From an uncultured Pseudanabaenaceae cyanobacterium (GTDB lineage: Bacteria > Cyanobacteriota > Cyanobacteriia > PCC-9006 > JAAUQQ01), in contig CALLAT010000088.1 of the NCBI GenBank assembly GCA_938002085.1, positions 1 through 61,290 on the forward strand: a DNA stretch of 61,290 nucleotides. Direction: 5' to 3'. Below the pieces are notes generated by a model. It saw only the letters and a program-made list of their open reading frames with translations, was not told where the DNA came from and did not search any database. Below are positions 32,273 to 40,749 of the stretch, one piece after another. Each line of letters begins with the position of its first letter. Position 1 is the stretch's first letter. The position numbers and the translations under genes are program-made.

Positions 32273-33244
32273 ATGACTTCTTCTGCAACGCCTGCCAGCT
32301 CCCAGACGCGCCTGGCTTCCCGTGTGGTTTCGGGGATTTTGAATATTAAGCCTGTCTTTAATGTTGCTAAGGGCCGCGCCCGCAGGATGATGGTGCAGCG
32401 GGCCAGTGGCATTGGCCTGGATTGGCATGAAGAAGCGCGGAAGCTGCGATCTCGTGAAACCGAAGCAGCGCTTGCCCCTGAGTGGGAGCAGACCCTGGCT
32501 GAGGTAACCGATCCGAATTTGGTCTTTCCCGACTACTATCTCAAGCCTTTCCATGCTTATGAACAGGGCAATTTGGGCTGGGACCCCGCCATGGAAGTGG
32601 AAGTGGCTTCCCAAACGGTCCATGCGCAGATCTGGACGGGGCGAGATGCGCCGGGAGACCCCCAGGGCGATGCGCGGCTGCGCAAGAGCTATCACGATGT
32701 GCTGAAAGCGCAGCTGCCGGAGACGCCCCAGCGCATTTTGGATATTGGTTGTAGTACGGGGTTGAGCAGCTTTGCCTTGCAGGAGGCCTTTCCGGAGGCG
32801 CAGATTTCTGGGGTTGAACTGTCGCCTAATTTTTTGGCGATCGCTCACTATCGCAATCAGCAGCGCGTGGCCCAGGGCTTACCCAATATTGAATTGCACC
32901 ATGGCGTGGGGGAAGCGACAGGGTTGCCAGACGAATCCTTCGACCATGTTTCTATTTGTCTGGTGTTCCATGAACTGCCCCAGAGCGCCACGATGGCGAT
33001 GCTTAAGGAAGCTCGGCGCTTGCTCAAGCCCGGTGGCCGTTGCAGCTTTATGGATATGAATCCTCAGGCTGAGGCGTATCGCAAGATGCCGCCTGTGATT
33101 TTGACGCTGCTCAAGAGCACGGAGCCCTACATCGATCAATATTTCAGCCTGGATGTGAGCAGGGCGTTTGAGCTGGCCGGTTTTGAAACGCCAACGATTA
33201 CGCCCCATACGCCTCGTCACCGCGTTGTTGTTGGCCGCAAATGA
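32273..33244 (+). CDS. Class I SAM-dependent methyltransferase
   Basis: 323 aa from ATG 32273 (MTSSATPASSQ); the frame opens earlier at 32150 without a good start. Motif I is ILDIGCSTGLSSFALQ, followed by ISGVELSPNFLAIA (motif post-I), DHVSICLVFHELPQ (motif II) and RRLLKPGGRCSFMDM (motif III). The ~130-residue N-terminus with VFPDYYLKPFHAYEQGNLGW is characteristic of a cyanobacterial/plant group of small-molecule methyltransferases of unknown substrate. It is divergent from a UbiH-like hydroxylase, a pair that would suit quinone or prenyl-lipid metabolism. A MITE-like repeat begins 3 nt after the stop. Confidence 0.85.
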   Translation: MTSSATPASSQTRLASRVVSGILNIKPVFNVAKGRARRMMVQRASGIGLDWHEEARKLRSRETEAALAPEWEQTLAEVTDPNLVFPDYYLKPFHAYEQGNLGWDPAMEVEVASQTVHAQIWTGRDAPGDPQGDARLRKSYHDVLKAQLPETPQRILDIGCSTGLSSFALQEAFPEAQISGVELSPNFLAIAHYRNQQRVAQGLPNIELHHGVGEATGLPDESFDHVSICLVFHELPQSATMAMLKEARRLLKPGGRCSFMDMNPQAEAYRKMPPVILTLLKSTEPYIDQYFSLDVSRAFELAGFETPTITPHTPRHRVVVGRK

Positions 33245-33247
33245 TCG

Positions 33248-33425
33248 CGTAGGGTGCCGTTTCTGCGAAGCAAAACGCACCGAATTCCCCAATCCCATCA
33301 ACGTTCGTCGGTGCGATCGCCCATCCCCCACCCCAAAATGCGGGTCAATGCGATCGCTCCTGCATCTCGTGGTGCATGGCCATTGGATTTGGTGCGTTGC
33401 CCTGCGGGACAACGGCACCTACGCG
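33248..33425. mobile_element. MITE-like repeat, copy A
   Basis: 178 bp. The ends are inverted: cgtagggtgccgtttctgcg at the left and acaacggcacctacgcg at the right, with further inverted matches (gcaaaacgcacc / ggtgcgttgc). A second copy in the same orientation lies at 34495-34676, and they share internal words such as gggtcaatgcgatcgctcct. No coding capacity. Confidence 0.78.
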
Positions 33426-33455
33426 CTATCTACTGACTGAGGTACTTCTCAGAGT

Positions 33456-34475
33456 ATGAATCGCTATTTCAATGCTTTAGCTATTGCCTATTTACTGGGC
33501 TTGCTACTCTGGCTGCTGGGCCGAACGCTGTGGTTTGACCAATTTTGGCTGCTGGCGTTACTCAATACCCATGCATTCTTTCTGCTGCTGCCGCTGGGGC
33601 TTTTTCTTCCCTATGCCCTGTGGCAAAAGCACTGGTGGCTGCTGGCAGGATTTGCCATTCCCAGCATCTTTGCGCTGCACTGGTTTGCACCGCTATTTTT
33701 GCCCCAGGCGATCGCGCCAGTCTCTCCCAGCAGTGATGCCACAACGCTTCGCTTGATGAGCTTCAATCTGCTCTGGGATAACGAAGATTACGACGCGATC
33801 GCCCAGGCAATCCAAACAGATAATCCCGATGTGATTGGCTTTCAAGAACTGCGTCCTGAGCATTTGTCCGCCCTGCAAACTCAGCTTGCTCCCGACTATC
33901 CCTACAGCATTGTTCATCCAACCCCCGACTTTCATACCGTTGGCGTCCTCAGCCGATTTCCCCTCACGGAGGTTCAAACCTTAGCCAATCCCCCCATTGA
34001 GCGAGGCTTGCAGATGCAGTTGCAGTTGCCAGGGCGATCGCTGCGCCTACTCATCACCCACCTCGCCCCCAACAACATGTTCCACTTCAAGCCAGCGGAG
34101 TGGATCCCGTTGACGCGTCAACGCTACAGCCAGCGGCAGGCCCAAGTTGAGGTCATTCAAGCCTTGGTAGAGTCCAGCCCAGCCCCCGTCGTGATGTTGT
34201 GCGATTGCAATATGAGCGATACCTCGCAAACCTACGAACAGCTCCGGCGAGTGCTGCAAGATAGCTTTTATGAAGTGGGTTGGGGGCTGGGGCATACGCT
34301 GTTGCAACGGGGCAGCTTGCCGGTGCAGCGCGTTGATTTTGTCTGGTATCGAGACCCTAAAGCCCCCATTGATAAGCCTAGCCAGAGTCGGCTGCGAAGC
34401 ATCAAGGCAGAAGTCGGCTCAGCAGGCGCATCAGACCATCTCCCCGTCTTTGCAGACCTAAGCCTCGATCCCTAG
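33456..34475 (+). CDS. Membrane-anchored endonuclease/exonuclease/phosphatase family protein
   Basis: 339 aa. Three hydrophobic helices fill the first ~95 residues (LAIAYLLGLLLWLLG, FWLLALLNTHAFFLLLPLGL, WLLAGFAIPSIFALHW). From ~97 the EEP fold runs: LRLMSFNLLWDNEDYDAIA, the Mg-binding Glu in VIGFQELRPE, HTVGVLSRFPL, VVMLCDCNMSDTS (Asp-Asn) and GASDHLPVFADL (Asp-His). All catalytic residues are present. Relatives are DNases, sphingomyelinases and phosphoinositide phosphatases; the substrate is unknown. The active domain probably faces the periplasm. The gene is flanked on both sides by the MITE-like repeats. Confidence 0.87.
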   Translation: MNRYFNALAIAYLLGLLLWLLGRTLWFDQFWLLALLNTHAFFLLLPLGLFLPYALWQKHWWLLAGFAIPSIFALHWFAPLFLPQAIAPVSPSSDATTLRLMSFNLLWDNEDYDAIAQAIQTDNPDVIGFQELRPEHLSALQTQLAPDYPYSIVHPTPDFHTVGVLSRFPLTEVQTLANPPIERGLQMQLQLPGRSLRLLITHLAPNNMFHFKPAEWIPLTRQRYSQRQAQVEVIQALVESSPAPVVMLCDCNMSDTSQTYEQLRRVLQDSFYEVGWGLGHTLLQRGSLPVQRVDFVWYRDPKAPIDKPSQSRLRSIKAEVGSAGASDHLPVFADLSLDP

Positions 34476-34494
34476 CCAGCACAACGATTTTGAA

Positions 34495-34676
34495 CGTAGG
34501 GTGTCGTTTCTGCGCAGCAAAACGCACCAAATCACAAAACCCAAAGAACGTTGGTTGCTGCGATCGCCAATGATTCCCTGCCCCAAAATCTGGGTCAATG
34601 CGATCGCTCCTGCACCCTTTGGTAAATCACCTCTGGATTTGGTGCATTGCCCTGCGGGACAACGGCACCCTACGCG
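34495..34676. mobile_element. MITE-like repeat, copy B
   Basis: 182 bp. It begins cgtagggtgtcgtttctgcg and ends acaacggcaccctacgcg; the terminal inverted repeats are ~38 bp, imperfect. It is alignable with copy A over nearly all its length with scattered substitutions. It lies 19 nt after the EEP gene. Confidence 0.78.
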
Positions 34677-34866
34677 AAAATTAATTGCTGAGGAAGCGGC
34701 ATTCCAGCCCTAAACCGGGAACCCTAAGCCAGACTCCATCTATTGGTGGAGTTTAGGGTGCATTATTGAGTAGCAAATAATACTCCTCTTTCCTGAGAGA
34801 AAAGATCGATCTAGGAAAGATAATTAGGGTATCTTTGCCCCAAGACGCGCACCTTCAGCAATTCCC

Positions 34867-36327
34867 ATGGCCCACGTCCCCCCCAGCATCAAGACCCCCG
34901 GCAAAATCAAATTCGGTACAGACGGCTGGCGTGGCATCATCGCCGAAGACTTTACCTTCGAGCGCCTCTTCAAAGCCGCCGCCGCCGGAGCCCAGATTCT
35001 CAAAGAGGTCTATGGACCTGAGACGGGCAGCAATACCGTCATCATTGGCTACGATCGCCGCTTCCTCGCCGAAGAATTTGCCCTGACCGCTGCCACTGCT
35101 GCCCGCGCTGTGGGTCTCGATGTGGTGATGTCCGAAGACTACGCGCCGACTCCGGCCTTTAGCTACGCCGCCAAGGACCAGGGCGCTTTGGGCGCGATGG
35201 TGATTACCGCCAGCCATAACCCCGGCACCTACTCCGGCCTCAAGCTCAAAGGTGCCTTTGGTGGCTCGGTGCCCCCTGAGGTGACTGAGAAAGTCGAAGC
35301 CCTGCTGGAAACCGGCAATATTCCTGAAGCCCCCGCCCCGGCTGAACTGCCAACGTTCAACCCTTGGACGAACTACTGCGAGGCACTGAAGCATAAGGTG
35401 GATGTCCCAGCGATTCAGGCCGCAGTTAAAGAAGGCCGTCTGCAAATCTTTTCCGATGTGATGTTCGGGGCGGCGGCCACGGGCCTGGCTCGCATTCTCG
35501 ATGTGGATGTGACGGAGCTGCATGGTTTCCGGGATCCGCTGTTTGGTGGCGGTGCGCCGGAGCCTTTGGAGCGGCATTTGTCGGAGCTTCAGAGCACCAT
35601 TCGCGATCGCCCCAACGCTTCAAACCTGGCAGTGGGCTTCGTCTTCGACGGTGATGCTGACCGCATTGCCGCAGTGGATGCCAAGGGCAATTTCCTTAGC
35701 TCCCAAATCCTAATTCCCATCCTCACCGAGCACCTCGCGTCTCGCCGAGGCCTGACGGGCGAAGTGATCAAGACCGTCAGTGGCTCTGACCTCATGCCCA
35801 AGGTGGCTGAACTATTTGGTCTCAGCGTTCACGAAACGGCAGTGGGCTACAAGTACATCGCCGATCGCATGTTGCAAGTGCCAGTGCTGATTGGCGGCGA
35901 GGAGTCTGGCGGTATTGGCTATGGCAGCCATATTCCTGAGCGGGATGCCTTGCTGGCAGCGCTGTATTTGCTAGAGGCGATCGTCCAGTCCGATACGGAG
36001 CTGGGTGAGTTGTACAAGAGCCTCCAGGAGCGCACGGGCTTTGACGCAGCCTATGACCGGGCGGATTTGCCCCTAGGCAGTGATGAAGCCAAGGTTCAGG
36101 TCAAGGCCAATCTCAGTGGCGATAGCCGTCCAACGGAAATTGCCGGTCAGGCCGTAACGGACTGCATCACCACCGATGGCTTTAAGTTCCGCTTGGCCGA
36201 TGGTCGCTGGCTGATGATTCGCTTTAGCGGGACTGAGCCCCTGCTGCGCCTTTATTGTGAGGCGGCTACGCTGCATGACGTTCAGGCGACGCTTGCTTGG
36301 GCGAAGGACTGGGCGGGGCAATTCTAA
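34867..36327 (+). CDS. Phosphoglucomutase/phosphomannomutase family protein
   Basis: 486 aa, normal for alpha-D-phosphohexomutases. The phosphoserine loop is VITASHNPGTYSGLK, the Mg loop FVFDGDADRIAAVD, the sugar-specificity loop LIGGEESGGIGYGSHIPERD, and the phosphate-binding loop MIRFSGTEPLLRLY. The N-terminus IKFGTDGWRGIIAEDF is typical. It interconverts hexose 1- and 6-phosphates, feeding nucleotide sugars for polysaccharides and glycogen. Glucose versus mannose specificity is uncertain from the GEESGG loop. The neighbouring HpsJ-like gene (150 nt downstream) hints at an exopolysaccharide role. Confidence 0.93.
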   Translation: MAHVPPSIKTPGKIKFGTDGWRGIIAEDFTFERLFKAAAAGAQILKEVYGPETGSNTVIIGYDRRFLAEEFALTAATAARAVGLDVVMSEDYAPTPAFSYAAKDQGALGAMVITASHNPGTYSGLKLKGAFGGSVPPEVTEKVEALLETGNIPEAPAPAELPTFNPWTNYCEALKHKVDVPAIQAAVKEGRLQIFSDVMFGAAATGLARILDVDVTELHGFRDPLFGGGAPEPLERHLSELQSTIRDRPNASNLAVGFVFDGDADRIAAVDAKGNFLSSQILIPILTEHLASRRGLTGEVIKTVSGSDLMPKVAELFGLSVHETAVGYKYIADRMLQVPVLIGGEESGGIGYGSHIPERDALLAALYLLEAIVQSDTELGELYKSLQERTGFDAAYDRADLPLGSDEAKVQVKANLSGDSRPTEIAGQAVTDCITTDGFKFRLADGRWLMIRFSGTEPLLRLYCEAATLHDVQATLAWAKDWAGQF

Positions 36328-36480
36328 ATTGAATCGCTTGGCTCTTTTCCTGAGCTTGTTGAAGGGTTGGGCTGGTGCTTTGGCTGTGGTGGGTTTGATT
36401 GTCGCTTTTGAGTGATGCGGCTCGGATTTGGGTCTTAACCCACCCTACGTGGACTGTGTTTTCATTCTTCTCAATTAACT

Positions 36481-37236
36481 ATGGTCGCTATTCGCCCTAA
36501 TAACGCTGCTCCCATTGCTTTGGCTTTGAAGGTCACTGGCTGTATCTTGTTGGCGATCGCTGCGATCGACTATCTCGTCTTGCTGTTTCCCCTGGCCCTG
36601 GATGAGCCCCAATGGCGTTTCCAGTTGTCTTCCCAGATTGTGGATCGGGGCGTTTTGCCGCTTTTGGGCATTGCAATCTTGGGTATGTCCATTTGGGTGG
36701 AGCAGATCTCGCAGATTTCTTCTAAGGGCTTGCTTAAGCCTGTGATTATGATTGCTGCAGCCATCTTGAGCCTGCTGTTCTTCATCATGGGGCCGATGCA
36801 TTTCATGGATGCGGGCAATGCCAGTGCCGCAGCCACGAGTCAAATTAATAATCGAACGGATCAGGCTGAGGTGCAGTTGGAGGCTCGTCTTCAGCAGGAG
36901 CGGGCACAAATTAATGCGGTGATTAGTGACCCCAGCCAGCTGGCTGATCTAGATCAGCAGTTGGCTAGCGATGACCTGCCTGAAGATGCTAAAGAGCGCC
37001 TGACGGTTATCAAGGACAACCTGGTTCGCTTCCGAGAAGATCCCAGCTTGCTGGAACAACAGCAGGAGAGCACCCGTAGCCAAGCGCTTCAGGCCATTCG
37101 GGGCACTGGCTTGGAGGAGCGAAACCGCGTGGCCTTGGAATTCCGCAAGTCTCGCCTGCGGGTTCCGGTGAGCAGCTTGATGTTGGCGGGTGCCTTTATG
37201 TTCATTTTCTGGACGGGCTTTACCCAGGCTCGCTAG
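36481..37236 (+). CDS. HpsJ family protein
   Basis: 251 aa. Membrane helices at about 13-38 (LALKVTGCILLAIAAIDYLV), 60-75, 87-107 and 229-247 bracket a ~120-residue Gln/Asp/Arg-rich coiled coil (QAEVQLEARLQQERAQINAV). This matches the hormogonium-polysaccharide-secretion protein HpsJ, including the LFPLALDEPQWRFQLSSQIV start and the closing RVPVSSLMLAGAFMFIFW. In Nostoc, hps genes are needed for gliding polysaccharide. None of the other hps genes is here. It probably sits in the plasma membrane with the coiled coil in one compartment; function inferred from family. Confidence 0.75.
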   Translation: MVAIRPNNAAPIALALKVTGCILLAIAAIDYLVLLFPLALDEPQWRFQLSSQIVDRGVLPLLGIAILGMSIWVEQISQISSKGLLKPVIMIAAAILSLLFFIMGPMHFMDAGNASAAATSQINNRTDQAEVQLEARLQQERAQINAVISDPSQLADLDQQLASDDLPEDAKERLTVIKDNLVRFREDPSLLEQQQESTRSQALQAIRGTGLEERNRVALEFRKSRLRVPVSSLMLAGAFMFIFWTGFTQAR

Positions 37237-37410
37237 GCTCTGCCACAGGTTGAGTTCGTTCAAATCGATTGATGCTAGGCCATAGGTGGAGATGATTTCT
37301 CTGTCTATGGCCTTTGTCTTTGGGCTTTTGCTCTATTGTTTCAGGTCTATCGCAGCTCCCCTTCTCCCCGCTAAGATTACAAACGTTGTGGAGACACTCA
37401 TAGGGGTCGC

Positions 37411-37989
37411 ATGAAAACGCTGGTTGTCGCCACGGGGAACCCCGGCAAACTGAAGGAAATGCAGCGTTATTTAGCTGAGACGGATTGGAAGTTGCAGCTG
37501 AAGCCGTCGGAGCTGGATGTGGAGGAAACGGGGGAGACCTTCATTGCCAATGCTCGACTCAAGGCCTGTCAGGTGGCGGAGGCGACGGGGAAATGGGCGA
37601 TCGCCGATGACTCCGGTTTAGCTGTCACAGCTTTAGACGGCGCCCCCGGTATTTTTTCTGCGCGTTATGGCAAGGATGATGGCGATCGCATTGACCGGGT
37701 ATTGCGGGAGCTAGGCCCCCATCCCGATCGCTCAGCCCAGTTCATTTGCGCCATGGTGGTCGCTCGTCCTGATGGTTCAGTGGCCTTGGAAGCGGAGGGC
37801 ATTTGTCCCGGCGAGATCCTGCCTTCGCCTCGGGGAGCCGATGGCTTTGGCTATGACCCGATTTTCTTTGTGCCGGAAGCCAATCGCACCTTTGCAGAAA
37901 TGACGCCGGAACAGAAGCATCAGCTCAGCCATCGGGGACGGGCTTTTGCCTTGCTCTTGCCTCAGCTCCAGGCCTTGAAGATTGGCTAG
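37411..37989 (+). CDS. rdgB: XTP/dITP diphosphatase (RdgB/HAM1)
   Basis: 192 aa, normal length. It hydrolyses non-canonical purine nucleoside triphosphates (dITP, XTP) to monophosphates, keeping them out of DNA and RNA. Motifs: VATGNPGKLKEMQRYL (substrate loop), EETGETFIANARLKA, AIADDSGLAVTALDGAPGI with the catalytic Asp, GADGFGYDPIFFVPE, and the C-terminal KHQLSHRGRA. A single-domain soluble enzyme. The stop is followed by a palindromic GTAGGGGC repeat. Confidence 0.96.
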   Translation: MKTLVVATGNPGKLKEMQRYLAETDWKLQLKPSELDVEETGETFIANARLKACQVAEATGKWAIADDSGLAVTALDGAPGIFSARYGKDDGDRIDRVLRELGPHPDRSAQFICAMVVARPDGSVALEAEGICPGEILPSPRGADGFGYDPIFFVPEANRTFAEMTPEQKHQLSHRGRAFALLLPQLQALKIG

Positions 37990-38023
37990 GGATTAGGTTT
38001 GCACGCAGTTCTATAACGGTCAC

Positions 38024-38093
38024 GTAGGGGCGGGGTCCTCCCGCCCTGCTCATGCATTTGCCTGGGCATTGGGCGGGGAGACCCCGCCCCTAC
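38024..38093. repeat. Palindromic GTAGGGGCGGGG repeat, copy 3
   Basis: gtaggggcggggtcctcccg at the left, gggcggggagaccccgcccc then tac at the right. It lies between rdgB and the PiT transporter gene. Same structure as the copies at 11531 and 19281, slightly more GC-rich. Confidence 0.85.
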
Positions 38094-38129
38094 CGTGGTT
38101 GATTGTTTGTATGGGGCGTTGGATTTTCG

Positions 38130-39455
38130 ATGCTGCTGGCCGTTGCGATTGTATTGGCGTTGTATTTGGCCTTTAACTTGGGGGCCAATGACGTTGCCAA
38201 TGCCATGGGGACTTCGGTGGGCTCTAGGGCGGTGACCCTGGGGCAGGCGATCGCCATCGCAGGCATCCTAGAATTCAGCGGCGCAGTGCTCCTGGGCCAA
38301 AATGTCTCCGCTCGCCTCATCACCGATATCATCGCGCCGGAACGCTGGCAGGCTAGCTCCCAGCAATGGCTCTACGCCATGTTGGCAGTGCTGCTGACTG
38401 CGGGGCTGTGGCTGAATTTGGCAACTGCCAAGGGATTGCCGGTTTCGGCTTCCCATACCGTTGTGGGGGCGCTGACGGGCGTAGGACTTGTTGCAGCGGG
38501 ACCAGAGGTGATTCGCTGGTCCACGATTGGGCTAATTTCCAGCGCTTGGGTGGTGACGCCCCTGGTGAGCGGTGTGATTGCCGCAGGATTTTATGGGGTG
38601 GTGCAGCAGGGAATTTTGCGTCGGCCCAATCCGATGCAGGCCTTGAAGGAATGGATTCCTTGGCTCGCCGTTGCTCTATTTGGCTTGGTTGGTGCGGTGG
38701 TCTTCCCAGCATTGGTCGAGCGAACTGCCCTGGCAAATCTGCCGCTGCCTCACCATGACCTGTGGCTGGCGCTCAATGCTTTGGGCGTTTTGCTGCTGAG
38801 CGTTTGGGCCTTTCGTGGCATGGGAGCCGGAGCGGAGATTGCTGGGGCTGTAACTGGTGATGCAGCGATCGCATCACAAACCTCTGAAGGAATTTCTGGC
38901 CTTCACCCCCAGTCCACCCTTGCTAAGAGCCCGCCCAGAGGACTCGAAAAGGTTTTTGGTCGTTTTCAAGTGACCAGTGCCAGCTTCGTTGCCTTCGCCC
39001 ATGGTGCCAATGATGTGGGCAATGCCGTCGCTCCCATGGGCGCGATTGTTCTCATCCTCCAAACCGGACAGTTACCGATGTCGGGCTTTGCCTTGCCCCT
39101 GTGGATTTTGGCCCTAGGCGGATTTGGCATTGTGGCGGGCTTAGCCCTCTTGGGCCACCGCGTGATTCAAACCATTGGTGAAGACTTGATTGAGCTGGAA
39201 CCGAGTAGTGGCTTCTCTGCAGAACTGGCCACCGCTGCAACAGTGCTGGCAGCATCCGCGCTGGGCTTGCCCGTCTCTACTTCCCATGCCTTGGTGGGAG
39301 CCGTGGTTGGGGTGGGCTGGGTTAAAACGAGAGATTTGCGTCAAGTCCGCCTAGATACGCTTGGACGGATTGCCCTGACTTGGGTCGTGACGATTCCGGC
39401 GGCAGCGGCGATCGCCGCTGTCCTCTTTCTGTTGCTTCAACATCTACCCGTCTAA
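38130..39455 (+). CDS. PiT-family inorganic phosphate transporter
   Basis: 441 aa from ATG 38130; an in-frame TTG at 38103 lies close to the repeat and is less likely. The two PD001131-type signature halves are clear: NLGANDVANAMGTSVGSRAV near residues 15-34 and FAHGANDVGNAVAPMGAIVL near 290-309. About ten membrane helices are visible, with repeated LPVSASHTVVGA / LPVSTSHALVGAVVG loops. This is a metal-phosphate symporter in the plasma membrane with low-affinity uptake. No pst genes are nearby. The cytosolic loop between halves is ~60 aa (Ser/Pro-rich). Confidence 0.93.
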   Translation: MLLAVAIVLALYLAFNLGANDVANAMGTSVGSRAVTLGQAIAIAGILEFSGAVLLGQNVSARLITDIIAPERWQASSQQWLYAMLAVLLTAGLWLNLATAKGLPVSASHTVVGALTGVGLVAAGPEVIRWSTIGLISSAWVVTPLVSGVIAAGFYGVVQQGILRRPNPMQALKEWIPWLAVALFGLVGAVVFPALVERTALANLPLPHHDLWLALNALGVLLLSVWAFRGMGAGAEIAGAVTGDAAIASQTSEGISGLHPQSTLAKSPPRGLEKVFGRFQVTSASFVAFAHGANDVGNAVAPMGAIVLILQTGQLPMSGFALPLWILALGGFGIVAGLALLGHRVIQTIGEDLIELEPSSGFSAELATAATVLAASALGLPVSTSHALVGAVVGVGWVKTRDLRQVRLDTLGRIALTWVVTIPAAAAIAAVLFLLLQHLPV

Positions 39456-39784
39456 ATCCCGCTGCGTATATTCCCAGGGGCATTGTCTGAAGGCATTCTC
39501 CCAACTGGTTTGTAACGATATTTATTTAAAGACTCGGCGAAGAGTTGGGGAAGTCAAGGTGCTGGAACAAACAAACTCGTAATATAAGCCACATAAAGTT
39601 CTGCGTTTTTACTTAAGTGCTACTGATGGAATAGGTGATTTGAACCCGTAATCCTGGGCGACAAGTCAGCCAATCCATTGACTTCGTAGGGGGCTGGACC
39701 TGGAGGATGTAACATCTCCATTGCTTCCCTTGCGTTGAGCACTCAGGCCATTGTCCGAAGCCTTATTTTGTTGGGGATTCAGCT
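39456..39784. other. 329-nt intergenic region
   Basis: Between the PiT gene and the 260-aa gene. It includes the word gatttgaacccgtaatcctg, which is tRNA-T-arm-like but with no tRNA around it. No gene or regulatory RNA seen; likely promoter for the downstream gene. Confidence 0.45.
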
Positions 39785-40567
39785 ATGAAAATTCTCATTG
39801 CCCTACTGCTGTGTGGTGCGGGACTATTCATCCTCTATCTTTGGATGCAAGCGCGATCTCTCCAGAAATTTGATCGTGAGATGCTACCGCTCCTGGGCAA
39901 ACTGCTCAGAAATCCGACGCTTCAGCCGGAGCATCAGCGCTTTTTGGGGGCGTTGCGAGAACGAGACCAGCGTTTGCAGCAGATTAAGTCGAAGGTGCCG
40001 AACCTTGGATTTACCTATGTGCCTTCGAAGGTTGTTCGCGATCGCCTGTTGGCTCACTTGTCCCTGCACCCCGATGATGAGCAGGGCCATGAGCGTTTTA
40101 TGGCCACGTTTCAAAAGGTGGAGTATCTCTCCGATGGCGAGTTGCTAGAGGCCTTGTTGCAGCAATGTGTCTCAAGTCAAAATGCCTTGGCCCAGCAGCG
40201 GATTGAGCTGTGCCTAGGCAAGGCGATCGCGCTGTCACCATCTCTAATGCCGACTCTGCGCACCTATCTATTTGATACACCGATTACCTTTGCTTCGGCG
40301 CGGAGTTTTTACAGTGGTGCGACCCGGCTATTTCGCTTGCCCATGGAGCACCGCCAACGTCTGTACAACATGACGCTGGAGCTGCTGCGTCAGAATCCTC
40401 GCAGTGTGGCAGCGCGGCAGTTGGTTCTGGATGTAGGCCGTTGGCACTTTGGCAAGTCCCATGAGAATGGCAGCCCAACTCTGTTTGATGATGAGCGGGT
40501 TCGCCATGATATCCAAGTGGCGACTGCTTCGGGCAATGCTGGGGAGCCCGTTCTGAGTCGTCGCTAA
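39785..40567 (+). CDS. Unknown protein with N-terminal membrane anchor
   Basis: 260 aa. A single helix, ILIALLLCGAGLFILYLWM (residues 3-21), anchors a basic, mostly alpha-helical domain. The domain has FLGALRERDQRLQQIKSK, the FTYVPSKVVRDRLLAHLSL loop, a Leu/Gln-rich middle (ELLEALLQQCVSSQNALAQQ) and a C-terminal RLPMEHRQRLYNMTLELLRQ. The helix-turn spacing may be TPR- or HEAT-like, but I do not recognise it. It is transcribed alone; a strong terminator follows at 40683. Confidence 0.72.
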   Translation: MKILIALLLCGAGLFILYLWMQARSLQKFDREMLPLLGKLLRNPTLQPEHQRFLGALRERDQRLQQIKSKVPNLGFTYVPSKVVRDRLLAHLSLHPDDEQGHERFMATFQKVEYLSDGELLEALLQQCVSSQNALAQQRIELCLGKAIALSPSLMPTLRTYLFDTPITFASARSFYSGATRLFRLPMEHRQRLYNMTLELLRQNPRSVAARQLVLDVGRWHFGKSHENGSPTLFDDERVRHDIQVATASGNAGEPVLSRR

Positions 40568-40682
40568 GGAATGCAAATTGGTGGGGTCGCTGGAGAAACG
40601 TCGCTGAGGGGCTAGGGCTCTCTCTTTGTTGTTGTCATCCCATTGTGGCTGTCATTTAAGATGCGATTAAAATCATGCGTTG

Positions 40683-40712
40683 AGGTTGGCCTTTCCAAGG
40701 AAAGGCCAACCT
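40683..40712. terminator. Strong terminator between convergent genes
   Basis: aggttggcctttcc - aa - ggaaaggccaacct, then tttgctttt on the + strand. Perfect 14-bp stem. It serves the 260-aa gene and perhaps the DUF92 gene on the - strand. Confidence 0.88.
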
Positions 40713-40749
40713 TTTGCTTTTGGGCTTTGGGTATTTTCTGCCCAGCCAT

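Noticed and set aside
39630-39700. tRNA-like T-arm word gatttgaacccgtaatcctg between PiT and the 260-aa gene
   Set aside because: No acceptor, D or anticodon stems could be folded around it on either strand; the T stem itself does not pair.
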